Below are positions 8,794 through 17,214 of a DNA stretch of 64,000 nucleotides, one piece after another. A program made the translations under genes and the position numbers. This DNA comes from Phenylobacterium koreense. GTDB lineage: Bacteria > Pseudomonadota > Alphaproteobacteria > Caulobacterales > Caulobacteraceae. Numbering within the stretch: position 1 is the stretch's first letter; each line of letters begins with the position of its first letter. The notes beneath the pieces were generated by a model. That model was not told the origin of the DNA, searched no databases, and saw only the letters and a program-made list of their open reading frames with translations. The DNA is taken from assembly GCF_040545335.1 (NCBI RefSeq), contig NZ_JBEPLU010000003.1, forward strand, positions 429,482 through 493,481, given 5' to 3'.

Positions 8794-9207
8794 TCAATGC
8801 TGCGTTGCGAAATTTTCCTGCAACGCCTGACGGCAGGCCATCTCGCACCTGCGGCAGGCCTCGGCGCAGATCCGGCAGTGCTCCATGTAGGCGGCGTGCC
8901 GCTCGCATTCCTCGGCGCAGATCCGGCAGGCTTCCTCGCAGAGCTGCAGCATCCGCCCGACCATGAGCTGGTTCGAACCGGTCCGCCGGCTGGCCAGCGT
9001 GCCGGTGGTGGCGCAGATGTCGGCGCAATCCAGGCAGGTGCGCACGCACTGCGCCAGCTCGGCCACCCTGTCCTCGCCCAGGCAGGCGTCGGCGCAGGCC
9101 GTGCAGCTCTGGGCGCAATCGTAGCACTCCTCGATGCAGGCGATCAGCGCGCTGTTGGCCGCTCCCCTCGCCTGCGGGTGCGTGGAAATGATCTGCTGGA
9201 CGTGCAT
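8794..9207 (-). CDS. Four-helix bundle copper-storage protein, Csp-like
   Basis: 137 residues with 19 cysteines, most in CxxxC/CxxC spacing along predicted helices (for example [51 protein letters not shown]). This matches the Csp family (DUF326-type four-helix bundles) that fill their core with Cu(I). No signal peptide or Tat motif is present, so a cytoplasmic Csp3-like form is likely. The frame extends to 9240, but the ATG at 9207 has AGGAG seven bases upstream and starts with MHVQQII, as family members do. A small gene follows on the same strand. Confidence 0.9.
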   Translation of the reverse strand: MHVQQIISTHPQARGAANSALIACIEECYDCAQSCTACADACLGEDRVAELAQCVRTCLDCADICATTGTLASRRTGSNQLMVGRMLQLCEEACRICAEECERHAAYMEHCRICAEACRRCEMACRQALQENFATQH

Positions 9208-9282
9208 GGGAGAGCTCCTGTCGGCTGGACACCTCCCCAACCGCCCCGCCCCGCGCGAGTTCCCCCATAAGCCCAGAAGAGA

Positions 9283-9603
9283 CTAGTCCTGCGGCGCGCT
9301 CTCGGCCGGCGCGCTCGGGGCGTAGGGCGAGCCGGGCTGCAGCCACAGCGGCGTCTTCGGCGCTTCCGGCGGCGTCTGCGCCGGCTGCGCCGCGTCGCCG
9401 GAGGGAGGAGCCGCCACAGCCGCCACCGGCGCGCCTTCGTTCAGGCTCCGGATGGTGCGGGCCTGCTCGGCCTCCCCGCCGGCCCGCTCGGCCCCCACGC
9501 GGACGTTCGTCGCGACGCGAACCACGTCGGCCCGCGAACAACCGGCCATCGCCGCCAGGACGACCAGCGCACCGACCACCTGAAACCCACGCCTGGCTGA
9601 CAT
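9283..9603 (-). CDS. Putative lipoprotein, alanine/proline rich
   Basis: 106 residues, MSARRGFQVVGALVVLAAMA then GC: a lipoprotein signal with Cys 22 as the predicted lipid-modified residue, though Met at -3 is not the commonest lipobox residue. The mature part is low complexity (AAP, PPE, PSAPAE) with no domain I recognise. It starts 14 bases after the stop of the thiamine-diphosphate enzyme gene, so it is probably the last gene of that operon. The same frame is open for another 1.4 kb upstream, but that stretch is antisense-like shadow of the ThDP gene in another frame. Confidence 0.6.
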   Translation of the reverse strand: MSARRGFQVVGALVVLAAMAGCSRADVVRVATNVRVGAERAGGEAEQARTIRSLNEGAPVAAVAAPPSGDAAQPAQTPPEAPKTPLWLQPGSPYAPSAPAESAPQD

Positions 9604-9617
9604 TCCGCTATCCTGCC

Positions 9618-11159
9618 CTAGATCGCCGCCTCGATGAACTTCGGCCCCGGCTCGGCCATGGCCCTGGCGAAGGCGGCGTCGAATTCCTCGGCGGTCTCGC
9701 AGCGCACCGCCGGCACGCCCATGCCCTTGGCCACCGACACCCAGTCGATCTTCGGGTCGCCCAGGTCCAGCAGCTTGCTCGCCGAGGGTCCCGGATCGCC
9801 CGAGCCTGTGCGGCCCATCTCGATGTTGAGGATGCGATAGGAGTGGTTGGCGAACACCACCACCGTCACGTCGAGCTGCTCGCGCGCCATCGTCCAGAGA
9901 CTCTGCACCGTATACATCGCCGAGCCGTCGCCGTTCAGCGACAGCACCTTGCGCCCGGGCGCGGCCACCGCCGCCCCGATCGCCAGCGGCCCGCCGATGC
10001 CGATCGCCCCGCCGGTCAGGGCCAGCACGTCGTGCGGCCTGGCCGTGGAGCAGGGAACCGCAACCCCGCCGCCCGAGGTGACCGAGTCGTCGCAGATGAT
10101 CGCCCCTTCCGGCAGGTGCCGGGCCACCGAGAGCCCGCACGCCTGCGGCGTCAGCGGTCCGGTCGGAGCCCCGTCGGCCACCTTGAACGGCTGGGCCGGT
10201 CCGCTCGCCGGCGCGCCCAATGCATCCGCCAGGGCCGCCAGCCCCGCCACCGAGTCTTCCGACCGGGTGGTCAGCGTCGTGGTCTCGCAGCCCTCGGGGA
10301 CCAGCACGCTCGGCCGGCCCGGATAGGCGAAGAACGCCACCGGAGTCACCGTCCCGACGAACACCATCAGGTCGGTTCCGGCCAGGTCCGCCAGGGCCGC
10401 CTCGCCGAAATACTGCATCCGGCCGGGCTGGAAGACGCCCGCCCCGCGCGGCTGGCGGGCGATGAAGGTGTCGGCCAGGACGCGCACGCCCGCCGCCGCC
10501 AGGCGCGCGGCCTGGGCCAGGCCCTCGGCGCTGGTCGCCTGGGCGCCCAGCAGGATCACCGGCTTGGCCGCCTCGCGGACCCTCTTGGCCACCGCCTCGA
10601 TGGTCGTCCCGGCCGCCGCGGCGCGCACCGGCACGTCCGCCTTGACCACCCCGTTCCTGGTCTCCAGCCAGGCGGAGTCGGCCGGCAGGATCAGGCTGAC
10701 CGGGCCCCCGGGCGGGCCGTAGCTCGCCGTGACCGCCTCGGCCGCCAGGGCCGAGACCGTGTCCGGGCTGTCGGCCGACTTCACCCACAGCGAGTTCGGC
10801 CCGACGATGGTCGGGATGTCGGAGTTCAGCGGCGCGTCGTACTGCCGGTGATAGGTCGCATGGTCGCCGACCACGTTGACCACCGGGGTGAAGGCCCGCC
10901 GCGCATTGTGCAGGTTGGCCAGGCCGTTGCCGTAGCCCGGCCCCAAATGCAGCAGGGTGCAGGCCGGCTTCCCGGCCATCCGCCCATAGCCGTCCGCCGC
11001 CCCCGTCGCCACGCCCTCGAACAGGCACAGCACCGGGCGCATAGCCGGCGCCCGGTCCAGCGCCGCCACGAACTGCATCTCGCTGGTGCCCGGATTGGCG
11101 AAGCAGGCGGTCACCTCATTGGCGACCAGAGTCTCGATCAGGGCGTCAGCGCCATTCAT
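9618..11159 (-). CDS. Thiamine-diphosphate enzyme, acetolactate synthase large-subunit family
   Basis: 513 residues with the three-domain ThDP layout: N-terminal Pyr domain with the catalytic Glu in LCLFEGVATGAADGYGRM (about residue 49), a central domain, and a C-terminal PP domain with the Mg/ThDP motif GDGSAMYTVQSLWTMAREQLDVTVVVFAN in which GDG begins near residue 406. It is shorter than true acetolactate synthases (about 560-590) and resembles the ALS-like group that includes benzoylformate decarboxylase-type enzymes. It follows feruloyl-CoA synthase with a one-base gap. Context points to aromatic-acid catabolism, where it could decarboxylate a 2-oxo acid or join aldehydes; the precise reaction is not readable. 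Confidence 0.85.
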   Translation of the reverse strand: MNGADALIETLVANEVTACFANPGTSEMQFVAALDRAPAMRPVLCLFEGVATGAADGYGRMAGKPACTLLHLGPGYGNGLANLHNARRAFTPVVNVVGDHATYHRQYDAPLNSDIPTIVGPNSLWVKSADSPDTVSALAAEAVTASYGPPGGPVSLILPADSAWLETRNGVVKADVPVRAAAAGTTIEAVAKRVREAAKPVILLGAQATSAEGLAQAARLAAAGVRVLADTFIARQPRGAGVFQPGRMQYFGEAALADLAGTDLMVFVGTVTPVAFFAYPGRPSVLVPEGCETTTLTTRSEDSVAGLAALADALGAPASGPAQPFKVADGAPTGPLTPQACGLSVARHLPEGAIICDDSVTSGGGVAVPCSTARPHDVLALTGGAIGIGGPLAIGAAVAAPGRKVLSLNGDGSAMYTVQSLWTMAREQLDVTVVVFANHSYRILNIEMGRTGSGDPGPSASKLLDLGDPKIDWVSVAKGMGVPAVRCETAEEFDAAFARAMAEPGPKFIEAAI

Positions 11160-11160
11160 G

Positions 11161-12930
11161 TCAGAACACCATCACGTCAGAGGAATCGGAAAACAGTCGC
11201 TCGGCCGCCGCGGCCCGCAGCGTGCGGGCGACGGGCTGGGCGATATAGCCCTTGTCGGTGATCTCGCCGGCGTTGGCGTCCGGAGCGCTGTCCAGCACCA
11301 GGGCCCGCGCCACCTTGCCGCCCGAGCCCTTGGCCTGGGCGTTGAACCGCTCGATCCCGGCCCGCACCGCCGCCTCGACGGCCGCGCGGTCCATGTGCGG
11401 ATTGGGATAGAACAGCAGGCCCACGGCCTCCTTGCCCTCCCCGCAGACCACCGCGTCCGTGACCGCGTCGCCCACGGCCGAGACCGCCTTCACCCGCAGG
11501 TCGCCCACGGTGACGAAGGTGCCGCTGGCCAGCTTGAAGTTCTCGGAAATCCGCCCGTCGAAGGCCAGGCCCGCGGCCGGGTCGGCCGGCTCGACGAACC
11601 GGGCCGCATCGCCCAGCAGGTAGAAGCCGTCCTCGTCGAAACTCTGAGCCGACAGTTCCGGGCGCCCCAGATAGCCCGGAGAGACCTGCGGCCCCTTCAC
11701 CCGGAACTCCAGCTTGCCCGCCGCCGGCCGCAGCTTCACCTGCGTGCCCGGAGCCGGCAGGCCGATCAGCCCCATGCGCTCGTTGTGCCAGTGCACATTG
11801 CAGGCGGTCGGCCCGGTTTCCGTCGCGCCGTAACCTGAGGCGAAGCTGATCTTCTCGCCCACGGTCGCCACCGCCACCGCCTGGATGCGGTCGCTGGTGT
11901 CCTGCCCCAGGGCCGCGCCGCCGTACTGCAGCACCCGCACCTTCTCAAAGAAAGTCCGCGCCAGGTCCTTGTCGCGCTCCAGCTCCGCGGCCAGCAGCAT
12001 CCAGCCGGCCGGCACCATGTTGTGGTAGGTGGTCGCCACCTCCTTGAGGTTCCGCACCGTCTCGGCGAACCGCCCGGCCACCGGCTGGCCGGCGTCGATA
12101 TGCAGCGTCCCGCCCCGGTGCAGCGCCATGTGCAGGATGGAGTTGGCCCCCAGGCTGTGGCTCCAGGGCGCGGAGTTCACCATCACCGGCGGCTCGTCGT
12201 CGTCAAAGCACGCGGCGATCTGGGCCGAGTTCACCGCGATCCCCCGGTGCAGGCAGATCACCGCCTTGGGCAGGCCCGTCGAACCTGAGGTCAGCAGGTA
12301 CTTCGCATGGTCGTCCGGCCGCGCCGTCGCAGCCGCGCCTCCGGCCGCCAGCAGCCGCGCCAGCGGAACGTCCCCCTGTCGCGCGTTCTTGCCCGCCACT
12401 ACCGGCAGGCCGGCCAGGAACGGCGCCTCCAGCGCCTCGGAAAACAGCGCCGCGTCCTCGGTATAGACCGCCGCCGGGCGCAGCACCTCCACCGCATGGG
12501 CCAGCCGCGAAAGGTTCGCCCCCGGCAGGCCGTACTGCGGCGAAACCGGCGCCACCGGCATCCCCTGGCTCATCGCCGCATAGGCGATCAGCGCATGGTC
12601 GATCCCGTTCCGCGCCAGGATCAGCAGCGGCCGCGCGCCCACCACCCCCAGTTCGCGCAGGCCCCCGGCCAGGGCCCGCACCTGCTCGGCCGCCTCAGCG
12701 AAGGTCGTCGCCCGCCAGCCCTCGCCCGAACGCTCGGCCAGCCAGGCCCGCCCCGGCGCCTCCCGCGCCCAGCGCTCCAGAGCCTGGCTCGTGGTGGTGA
12801 AATCGGTCGCATGCGGCGTCGGATTGGTCAGGACCAGCTCGCCCCCGCCCCGATCCTCGATCTCCAACCTGCGCGGCGCATAGCGCGCATCGCGGAAGGG
12901 GGCGTCGATCGAGCGGATTCTGGCGTCCAT
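11161..12930 (-). CDS. Feruloyl-CoA synthase-like acyl-CoA ligase
   Basis: 589 residues, adenylate-forming enzyme. AMP-binding P-loop YLLTSGSTGLPKAVI near residue 210, the A5 motif GYGATETG near residue 370, and the late D-G-x-x-x-x-G-D variant (DEDGFYLLGDAARF). The N-terminal segment (RDARYAPRRLEIEDRGGGELVLTNP) and length match feruloyl-CoA synthases rather than shorter fatty-acyl ligases. Expected reaction: ATP-dependent CoA thioester formation on hydroxycinnamates in the cytoplasm. It is the first gene of a minus-strand run with the ThDP enzyme and a lipoprotein. No feruloyl-CoA hydratase/lyase (Ech) or vanillin dehydrogenase is next to it here, so the substrate is less certain. Confidence 0.8.
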   Translation of the reverse strand: MDARIRSIDAPFRDARYAPRRLEIEDRGGGELVLTNPTPHATDFTTTSQALERWAREAPGRAWLAERSGEGWRATTFAEAAEQVRALAGGLRELGVVGARPLLILARNGIDHALIAYAAMSQGMPVAPVSPQYGLPGANLSRLAHAVEVLRPAAVYTEDAALFSEALEAPFLAGLPVVAGKNARQGDVPLARLLAAGGAAATARPDDHAKYLLTSGSTGLPKAVICLHRGIAVNSAQIAACFDDDEPPVMVNSAPWSHSLGANSILHMALHRGGTLHIDAGQPVAGRFAETVRNLKEVATTYHNMVPAGWMLLAAELERDKDLARTFFEKVRVLQYGGAALGQDTSDRIQAVAVATVGEKISFASGYGATETGPTACNVHWHNERMGLIGLPAPGTQVKLRPAAGKLEFRVKGPQVSPGYLGRPELSAQSFDEDGFYLLGDAARFVEPADPAAGLAFDGRISENFKLASGTFVTVGDLRVKAVSAVGDAVTDAVVCGEGKEAVGLLFYPNPHMDRAAVEAAVRAGIERFNAQAKGSGGKVARALVLDSAPDANAGEITDKGYIAQPVARTLRAAAAERLFSDSSDVMVF

Positions 12931-13017
12931 GATCCCTAAGCCTTAGCCGCCCAATTCACCGGAAGGAAGCGCCCCCTTTTCCTCCCCCAGTTGCGCAGAG
13001 GAGGAAAGTCGCCGGAT

Positions 13018-13090
13018 TCTCCCCGTTGGGGGGAAGTGGCGCCCGAAGCGCGGGGCGCAGGGAGCCGCCGAAGGCGGTCTCACCCATCCC
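13018..13090. repeat. Intergenic palindromic repeat element, copy 3
   Basis: TCTCCCCGTTGGGGGGA followed by GCCGCC-gaa-GGCGGTCTCACCC, the same two-part layout as the elements near 2.57 and 5.9 kb. It fills the gap between the feruloyl-CoA synthase and the divergent DUF3089 gene; the 12,960-13,020 stretch also has a degraded CCTCC/GGAGG hairpin. Confidence 0.55.
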
Positions 13091-13205
13091 CCAGACTGCA
13101 ACCGCAAAGCCGCACCCGAAGAACGCCGCTATCCCCCTGGACCTCCCCGGCCCTTCGGCGCCATCTTCGCCGCCATTGCCAAGCATATATTTTAGGTGGG
13201 GAAAC

Positions 13206-14387
13206 ATGTTCAGCACGAAGCTCGCAGGCGGCGCGGCCGCCCTGCTCCTCCTGGGCGCGGCTGCGCCCGTCGCCGCCCAGGCGCCGGCGACTGAGGCCCG
13301 TAACGACTATTCGAAGGGCGAGAACTGGCTCTGCCTGCCGGGCCGCGACGACGCCTGCGCGATCGACAACACCGCCACCATCGTCAAGGCCGACGGCTCC
13401 ATGTCCAAGGAGACCTGGAAGGCCGACCCGAACGCTCCGATCGACTGCTTCTACGTCTATCCGACCGTCTCCCTCGACAAGGGCGTGATCTCGGACATGA
13501 CCGCCGGCCCCGAAGAGCGCCGCGTGATCGAGCAGCAGTTCGCCCGCTTCGCCTCCAAGTGCAAAGTCTACGCCCCGCTCTATCGCCAGTTCACCCTGAC
13601 GGCCCTGCGCGCGGCCGCCATGCCCGGCGCGACCCCGCCGGCCGGTCCGCGCCCGCAGACCGGCTACAACGACGTGGTCGACGCCTGGAACCACTACCTG
13701 CAGCATGAGAACAAGGGCCGCGGCGTGGTGCTCATCGGCCACTCCCAGGGCTCGGGCGTACTGACCCAGCTCATCGCCAACGAGATCGACGGCAAGCCGG
13801 TCCAGAAGCAGCTCGTCTCGGCCCTGCTGCTGGGAACCAATCTCCCGGTCGAGGCCGGCAAGGATACCGGGACCTTCAAGTCCGTGCCGCTCTGCCGCTC
13901 GACCAGCCAGGTCGGCTGCGCCGTGGCCTATGCCAGCTTCCGCGCCAACTCCCCGCCGCCGGCCAACACCCGCTTCGGCCGGCCGCGCGAGCCGGGCTCG
14001 ACCATGCAGGCGGCCTGTGTGAACCCGGCCGCCCTCGGCGGCGGCAAGGGTGAGTTGCACGCCTACCTCTCGTCGGGCGCCCTGATCGCCGCCGAGTCGG
14101 GCGGCCCGCCCCGCTGGACCACCACGGGCGCCAAGGTCGAGACGCCCTTCGTCTCGGTCCCCGGCCTGCTCAGCGCCGAATGCGCCAGCGCCAATGGCCT
14201 GAACTACCTGGCCATCCACGTGAACGCCGACCCCAACGATCCGCGCACGGACGACATCACGGGCGACGTGATCGCCGGCGGCGTCGTCCAGAAGGACTGG
14301 GGCCTCCACCTCATCGACGCCAACCTCGCCATGGGCAACCTCGTCGACCTGGTCGGAACGCAGTCCAAGGCCTACCTGGCGAAGTAA
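13206..14387 (+). CDS. DUF3089 family secreted alpha/beta-hydrolase-like protein
   Basis: 393 residues. Signal peptide MFSTKLAGGAAALLLLGAAAPVAAQA, cleavage near 24-25. The mature protein has the DUF3089 landmarks CFYVYPTVSLD, a YAPLYRQ segment and the nucleophile elbow GHSQGS (Ser near 181), so an alpha/beta hydrolase acting in the periplasm is likely. Six or more cysteines in the mature part could form disulfides. The ATG at 13206 is preceded by AGGTGGGG; the open frame upstream of it is repeat DNA. Stands alone between a repeat region and a second repeat. Substrate unknown. Confidence 0.85.
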   Translation: MFSTKLAGGAAALLLLGAAAPVAAQAPATEARNDYSKGENWLCLPGRDDACAIDNTATIVKADGSMSKETWKADPNAPIDCFYVYPTVSLDKGVISDMTAGPEERRVIEQQFARFASKCKVYAPLYRQFTLTALRAAAMPGATPPAGPRPQTGYNDVVDAWNHYLQHENKGRGVVLIGHSQGSGVLTQLIANEIDGKPVQKQLVSALLLGTNLPVEAGKDTGTFKSVPLCRSTSQVGCAVAYASFRANSPPPANTRFGRPREPGSTMQAACVNPAALGGGKGELHAYLSSGALIAAESGGPPRWTTTGAKVETPFVSVPGLLSAECASANGLNYLAIHVNADPNDPRTDDITGDVIAGGVVQKDWGLHLIDANLAMGNLVDLVGTQSKAYLAK

Positions 14388-14390
14388 AAG

Positions 14391-14562
14391 AGGGGGCCGC
14401 CGAAAGGCGGTCCTCCCAACAAGTGTCATCCCGCCTGGAGCGAAGCGGAAGGCCGGGACCCACTCCCTCGAGCGGCAGAGGGGCTCGGCGACCGCCCTAT
14501 CCTGCAAGATCAGGCGTTCATGGGGCCCGGTCTTCGGCCTGCGGGCAAAACCGGGATGACAC
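14391..14562. repeat. Repeat cluster: palindromic element copy 4 plus long inverted repeat
   Basis: GGGGGCCGCC-gaaa-GGCGGTCCTCCC at 14395-14417 is again the short intergenic hairpin. It is followed by an 11-base perfect inverted repeat, GTGTCATCCCG at 14423-14433 and CGGGATGACAC at 14552-14562, bracketing 118 bases. The arms look like ends of a larger repeat unit. It lies between the convergent DUF3089 and YciI genes. Confidence 0.55.
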
Positions 14563-14597
14563 TGGTGGTTTGGGTTCTCTCCCTCAGGGCGCCGGCC

Positions 14598-15017
14598 TCA
14601 CCCCGACAGCTTGTCCTGCACCCGCTGGTGCACCGCCTCGGCCTCAGGCGTCATCGCCTCGGCGAAGTCCTCCATCTCGTAGAGCGGCCGGATCTCGATC
14701 TCGCTGGGGCCGGGCATCGGATTGGGGCAGCGCTTCACCCAGGCGACCGCCTCGTCCATGTCCTTGACCTCCCATAGCCAGTAGCCGGCCACGACCTCCT
14801 TGGTCTCGGCGAACGGGCCGTCGATGACTGTGCGGCCAGGACCGTCGAAGGCCACCCGCTTGCCGGCGGACGAAGGCTTCAGGCCCGCGCCTTCCTTCAT
14901 GATCCCGGCCTCGACCAGTTGCTCGTTGTAGCGGCCCATCGCCTCGAGCATCTCGCCGGTCGGCGGCATGCCTTCCTCGCTGTCGACCGTCGCCTTCACG
15001 AAAACCATCACACGCAT
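14598..15017 (-). CDS. YciI family protein (DGPF domain)
   Basis: 139 residues, the normal size for a YCII-related protein. Starts MRVMVFVKATVDSEEG and carries the family hallmark DGPFAETKEVVAGYWLWEV near residues 63-81, then the MDEAVAWVKRCPNP segment. Members are ferredoxin-like small proteins, often encoded beside ECF sigma factors; the biochemical role is poorly known. No sigma factor is adjacent here. The ATG at 15017 has AGGAG eight bases upstream; an in-frame extension to 15083 lacks a site. Confidence 0.85.
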   Translation of the reverse strand: MRVMVFVKATVDSEEGMPPTGEMLEAMGRYNEQLVEAGIMKEGAGLKPSSAGKRVAFDGPGRTVIDGPFAETKEVVAGYWLWEVKDMDEAVAWVKRCPNPMPGPSEIEIRPLYEMEDFAEAMTPEAEAVHQRVQDKLSG

Positions 15018-15190
15018 GGCAATTCTCCTGTGCTTCACCCCCAGGACGCCCCACCAACCCGCAACCCGACAAACCCGCCGCAAATTTCTCGGATCCTCCC
15101 GCTGGGGAGCATCCGCGCCGGGCCATGCACGCCATCTAACCGCCCCCTTGAGGCGCTTTCCCCCTTGGGTGCGGCGAACCGTCGTTCTAA

Positions 15191-17152
15191 ATGTCGACCA
15201 TGGCCAAGAACCCGGAAAGTCCCCTCGAACCCTTCAAGCGCGCCCTGGCCCACGCCGCGCGCTCCCTGGCTGAGAAGCCCGATCTCGAGATCGTCTATTC
15301 GGGTGAGGGCCCGGTCCTTTCCGGCAACCGCGCCGTGCTGCCGCATCCGCCGCGCGACCTGAACCCCACGGACGCCGCCCGTATCCGCGGCCTGGCCGAC
15401 CAGATGGCCCTGCGCCTGTCGCACCACGACGCCGCCGCCCACGCCAAGAGCCGTCCGTCCTCGGCCCTCGGCGGCCCGGTCTACGACGCCCTGGAGCAGG
15501 CGCGGATCGAGGCCATCGGCGCCAACGCCCTCGGCGGGGTGAAGTCCAACCTGCGCGCGGTCCACGAACACGCCTGGGCCAAGAAGCCGTTCAACCAGCT
15601 CGAGGCCCTGGCCAATCCGCCGATGGCCGAGATCGTCGGCCTGCTGGCCCGCGAGCGCATGACCGGCGAGCCGCCGCCCGCCATGGCCAAGCCGCTGGTG
15701 GATCTCTTCCGGGCCGAGGTCGAGGCCAAGGCCGGCGCCGAGCTCGACAAGCTGGCCGACGCCGCCGACGACCAGAAGGCCTTCGCCAAGATCGCCCGGA
15801 TGATCCTGCGCGACCTTTCCATGGGCGACGACCTCTCCGACGCCCCGGACCAGCCGGACGACGAGGAAGGCGAAAGCGAAGAGGGCGAATCCGAGAGCCA
15901 GGAAGACGGCGAAGAGGGCGAGGGCGAAGGCAAGTCTCCGCAACAGGCCGCCATGGACGAGAACGAGGCGACCCACCGCGAGAGCGAGGACGCCGACAGC
16001 CAGATGATGCAGGCTGAGGACGACCCCAACGCCGAGGACACCGAAGAGCCCCCCGAGATGGGCGAGGGCGAACAGCCGGCCCGGCCCGAGCTGAGCGGCG
16101 ACGCCAAGCAGGCCACCTACAAGGTGTTCACCACCGCCCACGACGAGGTCGTCGCGGCCGAGGAGCTCTGCGATCCGGAAGAGCTCGGCCGCCTGCGCGC
16201 CTATCTCGACCAGCAGCTTTCCAGCCTGTCCAGCGTCGTCTCGCGCCTGGCCAACAAGCTGCAGCGCAAGCTGATGGCCCAGCAGAACCGCTCCTGGACC
16301 TTCGACCTTGAGGAAGGGATTCTCGACGTCGCGCGCCTGACGCGGGTGATCGTCGACCCCACCGCGTCGCTCGCCTTCAAGGAGGAGGAGGACACCGAGT
16401 TCCGCGACACGGTGGTCACCATCCTGATCGACAATTCCGGCTCCATGCGCGGCCGGCCGATCATGGTCGCCGCGGTCTGCGCCGACATCCTGGCCCGCAC
16501 GCTCGAGCGCTGCGGCGTCAAGACCGAGATCCTCGGCTTCACCACCCGCGCCTGGAAGGGCGGCGCCTCCCGCGAGGACTGGCTGAAGGCCGGCAAGCCG
16601 CCGCAGCCGGGCCGCCTGAACGACCTGCGCCACATCATCTACAAGGCCGCCGACGCCCCCTGGCGCCGCGCCCGCCGCAACCTCGGCCTGATGATGCGCG
16701 AGGGCCTGCTGAAGGAGAACATCGACGGCGAGGCCCTGATGTGGGCCCACCAGCGCCTGATCGGCCGCCCGGAAGCGCGGCGCATCCTGATGGTCATTTC
16801 CGACGGCGCCCCGGTGGACGACTCGACCCTGTCGGTGAACTCCGGCCACTACCTGGAGCGCCATCTGCGCGAGGTGATCGCCGAGATCGAGAGCAAGAGC
16901 CCGGTCCAGCTCATCGCCATCGGCATCGGCCACGACGTCACCCGCTACTACCGGCGGGCCGTCACCATCGTCGATGTGGAGCAACTGGCCGGCGTCATCG
17001 TCGACCAGCTCGCCGAGCTGTTCGACGAAGAGGTCCGCAAGGTCACCCGCCGCAACGCCAGTATCCTGCCCCCACCGCCCAGCACCCAAGGCCCCCAAGG
17101 CGGCCCCGCCCGCCGCTCTACCTTCAAGGAAGTCCGGAGAGCCGTGGCGTGA
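15191..17152 (+). CDS. cobT: Cobaltochelatase subunit CobT
   Basis: 653 residues. N-terminal alpha-helical region beginning [24 protein letters not shown], a very acidic low-complexity linker at about residues 215-300 (runs of Glu/Asp with [11 protein letters not shown]), and a C-terminal von Willebrand A domain with the MIDAS motif DNSGSMRG near residue 415 and a second metal-loop segment [10 protein letters not shown]. CobT works with the AAA+ subunit CobS and the large subunit CobN to insert cobalt into hydrogenobyrinate diamide in aerobic vitamin B12 synthesis. CobS, usually just upstream, is not in the neighbourhood: the upstream gene is a minus-strand YciI protein. The next gene overlaps or follows directly. 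A second ATG at 15200 could be the start. Confidence 0.9.
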   Translation: MSTMAKNPESPLEPFKRALAHAARSLAEKPDLEIVYSGEGPVLSGNRAVLPHPPRDLNPTDAARIRGLADQMALRLSHHDAAAHAKSRPSSALGGPVYDALEQARIEAIGANALGGVKSNLRAVHEHAWAKKPFNQLEALANPPMAEIVGLLARERMTGEPPPAMAKPLVDLFRAEVEAKAGAELDKLADAADDQKAFAKIARMILRDLSMGDDLSDAPDQPDDEEGESEEGESESQEDGEEGEGEGKSPQQAAMDENEATHRESEDADSQMMQAEDDPNAEDTEEPPEMGEGEQPARPELSGDAKQATYKVFTTAHDEVVAAEELCDPEELGRLRAYLDQQLSSLSSVVSRLANKLQRKLMAQQNRSWTFDLEEGILDVARLTRVIVDPTASLAFKEEEDTEFRDTVVTILIDNSGSMRGRPIMVAAVCADILARTLERCGVKTEILGFTTRAWKGGASREDWLKAGKPPQPGRLNDLRHIIYKAADAPWRRARRNLGLMMREGLLKENIDGEALMWAHQRLIGRPEARRILMVISDGAPVDDSTLSVNSGHYLERHLREVIAEIESKSPVQLIAIGIGHDVTRYYRRAVTIVDVEQLAGVIVDQLAELFDEEVRKVTRRNASILPPPPSTQGPQGGPARRSTFKEVRRAVA

Positions 17153-17214
17153 GGGCAAAGGAGGGAACCGCCCTTCTCCCCTTGCGGACGAAGGTGGCCC
17201 GCGCAGCGGGACGG

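Noticed and set aside
9604..11028. In-frame extension of the lipoprotein to 11028
   Set aside because: It is an alternative frame of the ThDP enzyme gene; the lipoprotein starts at 9603 with a signal peptide.
15035..17158. 707-codon minus-strand frame over cobT
   Set aside because: Antisense of a confident cobT gene, with low-complexity composition.
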